Shown: piece after piece, positions 35,992 through 44,456 of the stretch | How positions within the stretch are numbered: the first letter of the stretch is position 1 | Layout of the letters: each line of letters begins with the position of its first letter | Assembly (NCBI GenBank): GCA_902363595.1 | Contig: CABJAP010000001.1 | Location: 124,001-188,000, forward strand | DNA from: Clostridia bacterium | GTDB taxonomy: Bacteria > Bacillota > Clostridia > Peptostreptococcales > Anaerovoracaceae | Length of the DNA: 64,000 nucleotides | Direction: 5' to 3' | Notes under the pieces: model-generated | Told to the model about the DNA's origin: nothing | The model's input: the letters and a program-made list of their open reading frames with translations, nothing else | Database searches by the model: none | Made by a program: the position numbers and the translations under genes

Positions 35992-36160
35992 ATGCTAGTC
36001 GCTTCTGCTCTTACATATTCCCATATACCTGAGACGGTGAAAGATTCGCTTGCGCAAAAGCCTCGAAAGGCGGCGTTCGAGTAAATATGACAGATAACGG
36101 CGAAGGCATTGTAGCAAATTTGCTGCCCATGTGTTCGAACGATTCAGCTGGCAAAGGAGG
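35992..36160 (+). pseudogene. Decayed histidine kinase ATPase-domain remnant
   Basis: Three reading-frame pieces in order match a HATPase domain: ALTYSHIPETVKDSLAQ (N-box region, from 36004), GGVRVNMTDNGEGI (G1 box, 36069-36110) and HVFERFSW (36128-36154, the LPHIFERF box). Two frame changes separate them, and no upstream kinase domains remain. The last piece runs in frame into the response regulator gene, showing that a kinase once lay directly before it. Confidence 0.72.
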
Positions 36161-36169
36161 AAATTTGGG

Positions 36170-36862
36170 ATGAAACAGACGGGCGTAATTTTACTGGTGG
36201 AGGATGATAAAACGATACTGCATACCAACCGGCGTCGCTTGGAACGAGAAGGATTCACAGTGTTGTGTGCCCGAACGGTCCGCGAGGCGCGAGCTTTATT
36301 GAAAAAGCATTCACCCGACGCCATGGTTTTAGACGTTATGCTTCCCGATGGCAGCGGTGTTGCTTTTTGTGAGGAACTCCGGCAAGTTACGTCTGCGCCA
36401 GTATTATTTTTAACAGCGCGGGATGAAAAGCGCGATGTCATTGAAGGGCTTCTGGCCGGCGGCAGCGATTATATTTCAAAACCCTATGATATGGATGAGC
36501 TTCTAGCTCGCATCAAGGTACAAATTTATCTGGCGCAAAGGAAGCGGGCAGCCCGGTGCAATCGGCTTCAATACGGCGATTTAGTTTTGGATTTAGTGGC
36601 GCAGCGAGCCTATCTCAATGGTGAAGATCTGCTTCTGACCCAAAAAGAATATTCGCTACTGCTTCTTTTAGTCGAAGCCAGAGGAAAGATTCTTTCTGGC
36701 AAATATCTCTATGAGATGATATGGAAATCACCTATGGCTGGAGATAATCGTACTTTAAAAAAACACCTTTCCACTGTGCGAAAAAAGTTGGAAGACCGAG
36801 AGGGCGGATATACGATCAGTGCTGTATATGGGAAGGGATATTATTTGGAGAAATTAGTATGA
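36170..36862 (+). CDS. OmpR-family response regulator (orphan)
   Basis: 230 residues. Receiver domain at residues 5-118: acidic pair LLVEDD, phospho-acceptor Asp in AMVLDVMLPDGSG, T in LFLTARD, K in ISKPYD. Winged-helix effector domain about 130-228. ATG 36170 follows AGGAGG; a longer frame from 36131 is the in-frame relic of the upstream kinase. Since that kinase is decayed, phosphorylation would need another kinase or metabolite. A GGDEF protein follows 25 bases later. Confidence 0.93.
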   Translation: MKQTGVILLVEDDKTILHTNRRRLEREGFTVLCARTVREARALLKKHSPDAMVLDVMLPDGSGVAFCEELRQVTSAPVLFLTARDEKRDVIEGLLAGGSDYISKPYDMDELLARIKVQIYLAQRKRAARCNRLQYGDLVLDLVAQRAYLNGEDLLLTQKEYSLLLLLVEARGKILSGKYLYEMIWKSPMAGDNRTLKKHLSTVRKKLEDREGGYTISAVYGKGYYLEKLV

Positions 36863-36887
36863 TGTATAAATTTGCAGGAGGTAGAAG

Positions 36888-37880
36888 ATGATCGGGACTG
36901 AACTTTTAAAGCTGGTGGAGGAAAAAGAACGTTATCGTCGGCTGGCGGAAGAGGATCGCTTGACCGGGCTCTATAATCGGGGCGCTACAGAAGAAAAAAT
37001 AAATGAACGGCTGGACCAATACAAAGAAGGCGTTTTGTTTGTGATTGACGTCAACCATTTTAAAAAGGTCAATGACCGGTACGGACATCTGATCGGAGAC
37101 GGTCTTTTGCAGGAAATTGCAAGACGTCTTCTTTCCATGTTTTTAAAATCCGATGTAATTGGCCGTATCGGCGGTGATGAGTTCGTTGTTTTTCTGTCTG
37201 TAAAGCAAAGTGAAAGCTTTGCCACTGAACGTGCCAAGCAAATCAAGAGATTAATGCGGAATATGGAAGTGAAAACATGTCTTCTGGATATAACGGTTTC
37301 AGTGGGCTACAGCGTATACAGGAAAGGCGATCATTACCAAAGCCTGTTCGATCGGGCGGATCAAAAACTGATCGCGGAGAAGCGGGATCGAAAGAAAAGC
37401 GGCTTTCGCAAGTTTACGGCAACAGAAGGAATTGAAATGGATGTTCTCCGCATTCAAAGTGAACTAAAAGAGTATAAAAATCCCACAGGCGCTTACTTTC
37501 AAGGCTATGACAGCTTCAAGAATATTTATCGATTTGTGGATAGGCGGCTCCAGCGTTTAACCGGGAGCGCTTATATTGTTCTTATGACACTTACAGACAC
37601 AGAGAAAAATCTTTTGCCTCTGGATGAGAATACAAAGTGGATGAAATGCCTAAAAGAAATCATCGGCGGCCAGCTGAGGGCAGGCGATGTTTTTGCACAA
37701 TATAGCAGCTGTCAGTATCTGATCATGCTGGCCGATGTATCGGCCGATGAGTCGGAGTCGATTGCAGATAGAGTAACTGCAGCCTTTTATGAGCAAGCAA
37801 AGAGCGTTCATCAAAAACTGCTGCTGCATCACTGCTTTCCGCTGGACGGGGGAATCGCGGGCGGTACCAATCTCGATTAG
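36888..37880 (+). CDS. GGDEF-domain protein (diguanylate cyclase) with second degenerate half
   Basis: 330 residues, no membrane segment. Residues ~20-180 are a complete GGDEF domain: DRLTGLYNRGATEEK, FVIDVNHFKKVNDRYGH and RIGGDEFVVFL. The inhibitory RxxD site is not conserved (LKSD instead). The last ~130 residues are a separate region that may be a worn second cyclase-like domain. AGGAGGT precedes the ATG. Sitting in an operon with an orphan OmpR regulator suggests c-di-GMP synthesis is tied to that signalling path. Confidence 0.85.
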   Translation: MIGTELLKLVEEKERYRRLAEEDRLTGLYNRGATEEKINERLDQYKEGVLFVIDVNHFKKVNDRYGHLIGDGLLQEIARRLLSMFLKSDVIGRIGGDEFVVFLSVKQSESFATERAKQIKRLMRNMEVKTCLLDITVSVGYSVYRKGDHYQSLFDRADQKLIAEKRDRKKSGFRKFTATEGIEMDVLRIQSELKEYKNPTGAYFQGYDSFKNIYRFVDRRLQRLTGSAYIVLMTLTDTEKNLLPLDENTKWMKCLKEIIGGQLRAGDVFAQYSSCQYLIMLADVSADESESIADRVTAAFYEQAKSVHQKLLLHHCFPLDGGIAGGTNLD

Positions 37881-38013
37881 CGGACAGGCTTGTAATGATC
37901 GAAGCAGCCTGCGCGGGTAAGTGGATTTTGCTGGAATTCAGTCTCGACTTTTCTGCCGTTTTCGTGTTAAAATAGCATCTATGCAGAATACGCAGGAAAG
38001 GAACACATGGGCT

Positions 38014-40167
38014 TTGAAAAAACTGATCATCGCAGAAAAACCGTCTGTAGCGCGGAACATTGCTGACGCCTTGGGAATCAAGGGGCGAAAGAACGGATAT
38101 ATGGAGGGGGAGAAGTATGTTATCACATGGGTGTTCGGCCATCTTCTCCAGCTTTATGATGTCAAGGACTACGATGAGACCAGGAAAAGCTGGCGCATGG
38201 AAAACTTCCCCTTTATACCGGAAACTTTTCGCTATAAAATAAAAAGCGACCCTCGTAACAAGAATAAGGTGGATGAGGGGGCGGAAAAACAGATTGGAAT
38301 CATTAAATCACTAATGGAACGGGACGACGTGGAAGGGGTAGTTTCTGCTACGGACTATGACCGGGAAGGGCAGATTATTGCAGACGAAATTTTTCTCTAT
38401 ACGGAAACCTCCAAACAGGTGGAGCGGCTGCTGCTCAACGAATGGACCAAGGATGAGGTGCTGGCCGGTTTGCAGCGGCTGTGCCCCAACAGCGATCTGA
38501 AGCCGATGCAGGATGCGGGATTCGGCAGACAGCTGGCGGACTGGCTCATCGGCATCAATCTGACCTCCGTAGCTACCGTTAAATACCGCAATGCCAACCA
38601 TGATCAAGTGCTCAATATCGGCAGGGTGCTGCTGCCGACTTTGAAGATCATTTATAATCGGGATAAGGAAATTGAAAGCTTTCAAAAGTCCAAATATTAC
38701 AAGCTGATAGCGCCTTTCCTTACGGAAGAGGGGGAAATCATCGAAGCCCTTTATATGGAGAAGGACAGCGAAAAGTTTGAAGATCAATCCTATTTGGAAA
38801 CGATCCTTGACAAAATGAAGGGTCAAAAAGGCTTGATTACGGAAAAGGAAGTGGAGCGCAAAAAAGAATATGCACCCTATTTGTTCAATCTTTCCAATCT
38901 CCAGGGATTTATCACCAGCAAGTTCAAGGGCTGGACATCGGAAAAAGTTTTGAAAACAGCCCAGGATTTATACGAAAAAAAGATCATTACTTACCCGAGA
39001 ACGGCCAGCAGCGTTTTGGATGAAAGCTTAAAGGAAAAAGCGGCTAAGGTTCTGCAGGCCGTAAAACGTGGGATGCCCTATGAAGAGGAGATCAAATTCA
39101 GCGATTCCAAACGGATTTTCGACAGTAAAAAGGTGGAGAGCCACTCGGCCATTATTCCCACGTATGTGCTCCCAAAGAATTTGACGCCGGATGAACAAAT
39201 CGTGTATGAAGCAGTGCGGAACCGGTTTTTAGCTCAATTCCTTCCGGTGTCGGAGAGCGAAGAAACCCGTCTGGTCATTCGAGCAGAAGGTGCAGAGCTT
39301 CCGGGTACTTTTACGGCCAAAGGTAAAGTGCAGCTGGTGGAAGGCTGGAAAAAGGCGGAGTCCGTTTCCACAAAGGAGGTCATGATGCCGCCGCTGGAGA
39401 AGGGAGCACTTTTGCAGGCGGGAGAACTGGCGGTGAAGGAAGTGGTCCGCAAACCGCCCAAACACCATACGGAAAAAACTCTGCTCCGGGTCATGGAAAC
39501 CTGCGGCAAAAGCTTTGAGGAAGAGGATTCGGAGGAAATGATGATGGCCATCCTCAGCGGCTTCAGCATTGGAACCCCGGCAACCCGGGCCGAGACCATC
39601 CGTAAGCTGAAGGATGTGGGATACATAACGACTAAGGGAAAATCCCTGCTCTGCACCCAGCTGGGGAGGATGATGGTGGAAACCTTTCCTGTCAAGGAAC
39701 TGTTCGACCTGGAGTATACTGGGCGCCTGGAAAAAACCCTTTCTGATATTGAGAAGAATAAATTCCAGCAGCAGGATTTTCTGGAAATGATCAAGGCGTT
39801 TACTGCCAAATCCGTAGAAGCCATCAAAGGGGATAAAGTGTTTGCTTCTAAGGTCAGTCTGCCGGATTCGGTAGAGGTTCTGGGAATGTGTCCAGAATGC
39901 GGCAATCCGGTCATCGAATCTGAGAAGGCCTATGGCTGCAGCAATTGGAAGAACGGCTGCCGCTATGCTATTTGGAAAGACGACAAGTTCATCGAATCCC
40001 TGGGCAAAAAGGTCTCTCCGGAAATGGTCCGTCTGCTATTGCAGAACGGCAGGGTGGGGTTTCACGGACTCCAGAGCAAAAAAGGCAATCGTTTCAGCGC
40101 TTATCTTCACTATGAGAAGGATCCTCAAAAAGGATTTTACAGCTGGAAATTGGAGTTCATCGACTGA
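38014..40167 (+). CDS. topB: DNA topoisomerase III (type IA)
   Basis: 717 residues from TTG 38014, matching the usual KKLIIAEKPSVARNIADALG start; AAAGGA lies 11 bases upstream. ATG 37981 in frame lacks a ribosome site. TOPRIM acidic motif is ATDYDREGQ near residue 110; the catalytic tyrosine is in IITYPRTAS near residue 325; a single C-terminal zinc ribbon (CPECGNP, CSNWKNGC) ends the protein. It relaxes and decatenates DNA. topB copies are often on mobile elements; this one lies directly before a tRNA-Leu gene. Confidence 0.93.
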   Translation: MKKLIIAEKPSVARNIADALGIKGRKNGYMEGEKYVITWVFGHLLQLYDVKDYDETRKSWRMENFPFIPETFRYKIKSDPRNKNKVDEGAEKQIGIIKSLMERDDVEGVVSATDYDREGQIIADEIFLYTETSKQVERLLLNEWTKDEVLAGLQRLCPNSDLKPMQDAGFGRQLADWLIGINLTSVATVKYRNANHDQVLNIGRVLLPTLKIIYNRDKEIESFQKSKYYKLIAPFLTEEGEIIEALYMEKDSEKFEDQSYLETILDKMKGQKGLITEKEVERKKEYAPYLFNLSNLQGFITSKFKGWTSEKVLKTAQDLYEKKIITYPRTASSVLDESLKEKAAKVLQAVKRGMPYEEEIKFSDSKRIFDSKKVESHSAIIPTYVLPKNLTPDEQIVYEAVRNRFLAQFLPVSESEETRLVIRAEGAELPGTFTAKGKVQLVEGWKKAESVSTKEVMMPPLEKGALLQAGELAVKEVVRKPPKHHTEKTLLRVMETCGKSFEEEDSEEMMMAILSGFSIGTPATRAETIRKLKDVGYITTKGKSLLCTQLGRMMVETFPVKELFDLEYTGRLEKTLSDIEKNKFQQQDFLEMIKAFTAKSVEAIKGDKVFASKVSLPDSVEVLGMCPECGNPVIESEKAYGCSNWKNGCRYAIWKDDKFIESLGKKVSPEMVRLLLQNGRVGFHGLQSKKGNRFSAYLHYEKDPQKGFYSWKLEFID

Positions 40168-40208
40168 GAAAAAATTGTGGATTTTTAGAAAAAAATGCAG
40201 CTTTCCGA

Positions 40209-40237
40209 TTGACAAATCCACTGATTTGATTTATTAT
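40209..40237 (+). promoter_or_regulatory. Promoter of tRNA-Leu copy 2
   Basis: TTGACA (40209-40214), 17-base spacer, TATTAT (40232-40237), 33 bases before the tRNA. Confidence 0.75.
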
Positions 40238-40270
40238 AGAAAAGCTGAATCAAGTCAGTGAAAGTTGTAT

Positions 40271-40358
40271 GCGGATATGGCGGAACTGGCAGACGCGCAC
40301 GGTTCAGGTCCGTGTGAATATTGTTTTCGTGGAGGTTCGAATCCTCTTATCCGCACCA
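40271..40358 (+). tRNA. tRNA-Leu(CAG), copy 2
   Basis: Identical to the tRNA at 28636 except for two adjacent bases in the variable arm (GT for AC). Anticodon loop TTCAGGT, encoded CCA at 40356-40358. Confidence 0.95.
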
Positions 40359-40365
40359 ATTAATA

Positions 40366-40397
40366 AAAAAATGACGTCCAATTGGACGTCATTTTTT
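40366..40397 (+). terminator. Terminator of tRNA-Leu copy 2
   Basis: A perfect 32-base palindrome centred at 40381/40382: core TGACGTCCAA|TTGGACGTCA flanked by A and T tracts. Confidence 0.9.
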
Positions 40398-40404
40398 ATA
40401 GAAA

Positions 40405-40423
40405 CGGATAAGAGGATTCGAAC
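40405..40423 (-). repeat. Inverted 19-base copy of the tRNA-Leu 3' end
   Basis: CGGATAAGAGGATTCGAAC is the exact reverse complement of tRNA bases 40335-40353 (T-arm loop through acceptor stem). The copies are 51 bases apart with the terminator between. Confidence 0.85.
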
Positions 40424-40668
40424 AACTAAAAAATAAATTAGTGTAAATTTTGTGGGCGTCGGCCGCTGGTCGGCCGCCAAGGCTACACCAAAAACCATAT
40501 GCCCGACGCATTTTTGGGTCTGCATCCCTTCTAAATTGCCTTTCAATACCTTCCTTTCCGCCCGGCAGCGAATATCTGCCAATCTCGATCCAGCTGTTGA
40601 CATCCTAATACGCGCTTCATATAATCGTTATAAATCACAAGTTACAAGAACATGGAGAGGAGAAGATT
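40424..40668. other. Gene-free stretch behind tRNA-Leu copy 2
   Basis: No supported gene. A GC-rich hairpin core (CGGCCGCTGGTCGGCCG, about 40461-40478) stands out from AT-rich flanks. Confidence 0.4.
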
Positions 40669-40893
40669 TTGAGAGCAGACAGCACATCAGCCAGGAATAT
40701 AGACCCATTGACAAACGAAGGCCGGGAAGAGAATCGGAACCCGGACTGCCCGTGCAAACGAGCAAAATGCGAAAATCACGGAAACTGCAGGGCCTGCAAA
40801 AACAAGCACCATAACGCAGGCAGGGATACTCCGACCACATGTGAACGATTAAACAGGAAAAAAAGCAGGTCAAAATGGAAAGATAAGGGGTGA
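40669..40893 (+). CDS. Small cysteine-rich protein, probable metal binder
   Basis: 74 residues starting at TTG 40669, six bases after AGGAG. Core DCPCKRAKCENHGNCRACK has five Cys and one His in 19 residues, with another Cys in TTCERL downstream: a likely zinc site. The rest is highly charged and Lys/Arg-rich at the end. Similar short CxCxxxxCxxHxxCxxC proteins occur in clostridia without a known role. Its stop lies just before the nucleotidyltransferase start, indicating coupled translation. Confidence 0.7.
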   Translation: MRADSTSARNIDPLTNEGREENRNPDCPCKRAKCENHGNCRACKNKHHNAGRDTPTTCERLNRKKSRSKWKDKG

Positions 40894-40898
40894 GAAAG

Positions 40899-41654
40899 AT
40901 GAAGCAGGAGATACAGAATATTTTAAAAGAAATCGAAGAGCGTGAACAAGTAACAATCATCATGGCCGTAGAATCCGGGAGCCGGGCTTGGGGATTTGCT
41001 TCTGCAGACAGCGATTATGATGTGCGTTTTCTTTACATAAGAAAGCTGCGGGATTACTTAAAGCTGGAAGGCACCAGAAATGTGATCGAATGGCAGCTTG
41101 ATGAGACCTTGGACATCAATGGCTGGGATCTGCAAAAAGCGCTGCGCCTTTTGATGAAATCCAATCCTGCTGTTATTGAGTGGTGCGCATCGCCGATCTT
41201 TTACCGGCAAAGCCATGCTTCCCAGCGCTTTTGCCAGCTGGCGCAGGACTATTTTTCTCCGAAAAAAGGAATGTACCATTATTATCATATGGCAAAAGCC
41301 AACCAGCAGGCGTTAAACGGGAAGGAGCAGGTTCGCGTAAAAAGCTATTTTTACGTGCTGCGCCCTGTACTGGCTGCCCGCTGGATCATGGAGCGGAAAT
41401 CCGCGCCGCCTGTTCCTTTTCAGCAGCTGGTCGCCGACCAGCTGGAACCTCGGCTGATTCCGGTTGTTGATCAATTAATCGAGATGAAAAGCAAGGAGCC
41501 TGAAACAGCGGTGACCGGCCAAATTCCTCAAATAAACCAATATATTGAAGAACAATTGAAGGAAATTGAAAGAGCATTAGAAGTCATGGAAGAGGACGGA
41601 CGCCAAGGGTATGATGAGCTGAACCGCTTCTTCTATGAATCGCTGGGCGTGTAG
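40899..41654 (+). CDS. YcgL-type nucleotidyltransferase
   Basis: 251 residues. N-terminal polymerase-beta-like motif ESGSRAWGFASADSDYDVRF (GS...DxD), with helical C-terminal part including RVKSYFYVLRPVLAARWI. This matches the predicted nucleotidyltransferase family of B. subtilis YcgL; substrate unknown. ATG 40899 follows GGGGTGAG; GTG 40890 in frame overlaps the previous gene and is less likely. Neighbours are a Cys-rich protein and an HD hydrolase, so the three may form a nucleotide-modifying unit. Confidence 0.82.
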   Translation: MKQEIQNILKEIEEREQVTIIMAVESGSRAWGFASADSDYDVRFLYIRKLRDYLKLEGTRNVIEWQLDETLDINGWDLQKALRLLMKSNPAVIEWCASPIFYRQSHASQRFCQLAQDYFSPKKGMYHYYHMAKANQQALNGKEQVRVKSYFYVLRPVLAARWIMERKSAPPVPFQQLVADQLEPRLIPVVDQLIEMKSKEPETAVTGQIPQINQYIEEQLKEIERALEVMEEDGRQGYDELNRFFYESLGV

Positions 41655-41667
41655 AGGGGAGACAAAG

Positions 41668-42135
41668 GTGGATATTATTCGAGAGATGTACAAAGACGAA
41701 ACGATCCGAAAAACAGTGTGCTTTATCTTTGAAGCCCACGAAGGGCAAAGGGATAAGGCTGGCGTACCATATGTTTTTCATCCCCTGCACGTGGCCTCTG
41801 CCGTGGGAAAAGACAGAGATTGCATCCTGACAGCGCTTCTCCACGACGTACTGGAAGATACGGACTATACGCAGGAAGATTTAAAGGGGCTTGGCATATC
41901 CGATCAAGTCCTGGAGGCCCTGGCGCTGCTGACCCATGATCCTCAGACTTCTTATCTGGAATACATTCAGCGTCTGAAAGATAACCCGATCTGCGCAGCG
42001 GTTAAAAAGGCTGATCTGGAGCATAATATGGACCTGGGGAGGCTGAACCAGGTGACAACAGAAGATAAACAGCGGGCAGCAAAATACAGAGAGGCATATC
42101 AAAATCTAACTGACGGCCAAGTGACAAAACTGTAA
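41668..42135 (+). CDS. HD-domain phosphohydrolase (RelA/SpoT hydrolase-like)
   Basis: 155 residues from GTG 41668, six bases after AGGGGAG; the frame upstream overlaps the nucleotidyltransferase end. HD-domain ligands: FHPLHVAS, LLHDVLEDTDYT and KKADLEHNM, the pattern seen in the hydrolase half of RelA/SpoT and in small MESH1-like enzymes. It could cleave (p)ppGpp or another nucleotide. It is immediately downstream of a nucleotidyltransferase, so the pair might make and remove the same nucleotide mark. Confidence 0.82.
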   Translation: MDIIREMYKDETIRKTVCFIFEAHEGQRDKAGVPYVFHPLHVASAVGKDRDCILTALLHDVLEDTDYTQEDLKGLGISDQVLEALALLTHDPQTSYLEYIQRLKDNPICAAVKKADLEHNMDLGRLNQVTTEDKQRAAKYREAYQNLTDGQVTKL

Positions 42136-42221
42136 GGTTGGTGCAAGGTGATTCGATTTTATTTTCTGGCAAATCCCTTATACTTAAAAAGGAATCTGCT
42201 GAAAATAAAGGAGAACACAAC

Positions 42222-42983
42222 ATGAAATTAAATGGTTTTCAAATCAAACTAATCGCATTAGTCTTTATGATTTTGGATCATGTGAACAAGACCTTTTACG
42301 GAGTCTTGCCGGCGTGGGTGGAGTTTCTGCCCCGCTTTGTAGCGCCGGTCTTTGTCTATCTGATGATCGAAGGTTTTTTTCATACCCGCAGCCGGAAAAA
42401 GTATCAGATTCGGCTGTATGCTGCTGCGGCTGTCATGCTCTGCGGCAATGTAATCATTAACTTTTTTACACACACGACAGACCCTATGACCGGGAAAATG
42501 ACCTTATTCTCTCTGATGTCCGGAAATAATATCTTCATGACCCTGGCAGTGCTGTTTTCAATTGTCTGGCTGCTGGATTCCATGCGCCGGACGAAAAAGC
42601 TTGCTGCTGCCAAGGGACTGCTGACCCTGGGGCTGATGGCGGCGTGTCTGGTGTGCGAGGGCGGGATTTATTTGCTGCCCATGGCCCTGATCATGTTCCT
42701 ATGCAAGAATAAAGACCGTCTGCAATATGTGCTGATCCTGCTGTTTTGCGGAATTCTTCTGGCAAAGGCGATCTTCAGCTACGCAGGCATGACCGATATT
42801 TATTCCAGCCTTTATCAGTATCTGACCTTTGACAGTCAATTTATGATGGCAGCTGTCATTCCCTTTATGATGCTGTATGATGGAACCAGGGGATACAACG
42901 GACGCTTTGCCAAGGACCTGTTTTATATCATCTACCCGGCCCACCTGTGGCTGCTGATGATCATCGGCAATACGCTGGTTTGA
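42222..42983 (+). CDS. TraX-family membrane protein
   Basis: 253 residues, about eight segments, TraX type: LNGFQIKLIALVFMILDHVN at the start with the conserved Asp-His, FVYLMIEGFFHTRSRKKY after the second segment, and LFYIIYPAHLWLLMII at the end. TraX of F plasmid acetylates pilin; chromosomal copies in Firmicutes are of unknown acceptor. ATG 42222 follows AAGGAG. Confidence 0.85.
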   Translation: MKLNGFQIKLIALVFMILDHVNKTFYGVLPAWVEFLPRFVAPVFVYLMIEGFFHTRSRKKYQIRLYAAAAVMLCGNVIINFFTHTTDPMTGKMTLFSLMSGNNIFMTLAVLFSIVWLLDSMRRTKKLAAAKGLLTLGLMAACLVCEGGIYLLPMALIMFLCKNKDRLQYVLILLFCGILLAKAIFSYAGMTDIYSSLYQYLTFDSQFMMAAVIPFMMLYDGTRGYNGRFAKDLFYIIYPAHLWLLMIIGNTLV

Positions 42984-43073
42984 TCGATTAAACCGCCGTC
43001 AGTTCCTTCGCAACTTTTTTTCCGTGATCAGTGGGATGCGGGCAGGTATACTGTTTTGTGAGAGGAGGGCGAC

Positions 43074-44276
43074 ATGATAGAAATAAAAGGATTATACAAT
43101 AGCGCCTGCGTATACACAGATGAGCTGGAGGAAAATGCGTCGTCGCAGATTCGGACGCTCTGCGATCAACCGTTTGTCTCGGAAAGCAGGATACGCATTA
43201 TGCCGGATGTTCATGCGGGCGCAGGCTGTACTATTGGTACCACCATGACCATCAGCGATAAAATCGTTCCCAATCTGGTGGGCGTGGACATCGGCTGCGG
43301 CATGGAAACGATTAAACTGGACCAGCGGGAGCTGGATTTTGAAAAATTGGACCGGCTGATCCGTGAAAAAATACCGTTCGGGCGTAGGATACGCCAGACT
43401 CCGCATCCCTTCAATGGCAAGATCGATCTGGATCAATTGAGATGCAAAGATAAGGTGAGCCTTTACCGGGCAGTAAAAAGTATCGGAACGCTGGGCGGAG
43501 GCAATCATTTTATCGAAGTGGATAAGGACCAAGAGGGCAGCCTCTATCTGGTGATCCATTCCGGCAGCCGCCATATCGGCAAAGAAACGGCCCAATATTA
43601 CCAAAAGGAAGCTGTAAAGCAGCTTTCCGGCAATACGAAGCGCGATGTGGATGCCTTAATCACAAAACTAAAAGAAGCGGGCAGACAGGAAGAGATTTCC
43701 CGGGAAATAATGAAGCTGCGGCAGCAGACCCAGACCCAAGTTCCCTATACACTTTGTTATGTGACCGATTATCTCTTTGACGACTACATGAACGACATGG
43801 GGATTCTGCAAAGGTTCGCAGACCTGAACCGCCGGGCCATGGCCAGGGAAATTTTGGAAGGAATGGGGCTGACACCAGTGGAGTCTTTTACCACGATTCA
43901 TAATTACATCGACCTGGAGAGCCGGATTTTGCGCAAAGGGGCCGTATCTGCCAAAGAGGAAGAGACCTTTCTCATTCCCCTCAACATGCGGGATGGAAGC
44001 CTGATCTGCATTGGAAAAGGAAATGAAGAATGGAACTTTTCAGCGCCCCACGGCGCAGGACGGCTCATGAGCAGAAAAGATGCCCGCCAAGGGCTCTCGA
44101 TGGAAGAGTTTGAAGCGCAAATGAAAGGTATCTATACCACCTGCGTCAATGGGGATACATTGGATGAAAGTCCGATGGCTTACAAGGGAATGGAAGAAAT
44201 TATACGAAATATTGGGCCCACAGCCCAAGTGAAACAAAGAATCAGGCCGGTGTACAATTTTAAAGCTCAAGAGTAG
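43074..44276 (+). CDS. rtcB: RtcB-family RNA ligase
   Basis: 400 residues, shorter than E. coli RtcB but full for the RtcB2-like group. Manganese and guanylylation motifs are all visible: MPDVHAGAGCTIGTTM, GVDIGCGM, LGGGNHFIEV, HSGSRHIGKE and the C-terminal HGAGRLMSRKDA with the GMP-accepting His. It joins 2',3'-cyclic phosphate or 3'-phosphate RNA ends to 5'-OH ends with GTP. No rtcA or rtcR is nearby. GAGGAGGG precedes the ATG. Confidence 0.93.
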   Translation: MIEIKGLYNSACVYTDELEENASSQIRTLCDQPFVSESRIRIMPDVHAGAGCTIGTTMTISDKIVPNLVGVDIGCGMETIKLDQRELDFEKLDRLIREKIPFGRRIRQTPHPFNGKIDLDQLRCKDKVSLYRAVKSIGTLGGGNHFIEVDKDQEGSLYLVIHSGSRHIGKETAQYYQKEAVKQLSGNTKRDVDALITKLKEAGRQEEISREIMKLRQQTQTQVPYTLCYVTDYLFDDYMNDMGILQRFADLNRRAMAREILEGMGLTPVESFTTIHNYIDLESRILRKGAVSAKEEETFLIPLNMRDGSLICIGKGNEEWNFSAPHGAGRLMSRKDARQGLSMEEFEAQMKGIYTTCVNGDTLDESPMAYKGMEEIIRNIGPTAQVKQRIRPVYNFKAQE

Positions 44277-44303
44277 AATTTTATTTGTAAACGCAAAAAA
44301 ATA

Positions 44304-44332
44304 TTGACACACTGTCTGCCGGATGCTATACT
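44304..44332 (+). promoter_or_regulatory. Promoter of the cold-shock gene with long leader
   Basis: TTGACA (44304-44309), 17-base spacer, TATACT (44327-44332). The leader to ATG 44457 would be about 118 bases, as for temperature-responsive csp mRNAs. Confidence 0.8.
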
Positions 44333-44456
44333 AAAGAAGTATTAAATGGATAACAGTGATTAACGTATAGTTTCGAGGTTTTTCTGTTGAAATGCCTAGG
44401 AACTATATTTTATTATATGAGATCTATGCGATATAATAAAAATAGGAGGTACCACT

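Noticed and set aside
38006..38050. ATG 38006 as topB start
   Set aside because: It is out of frame with the topoisomerase; TTG 38014 gives the family N terminus.
40304..40603. Minus-strand frame over tRNA-Leu copy 2
   Set aside because: Runs through the tRNA and its terminator; translation looks random.
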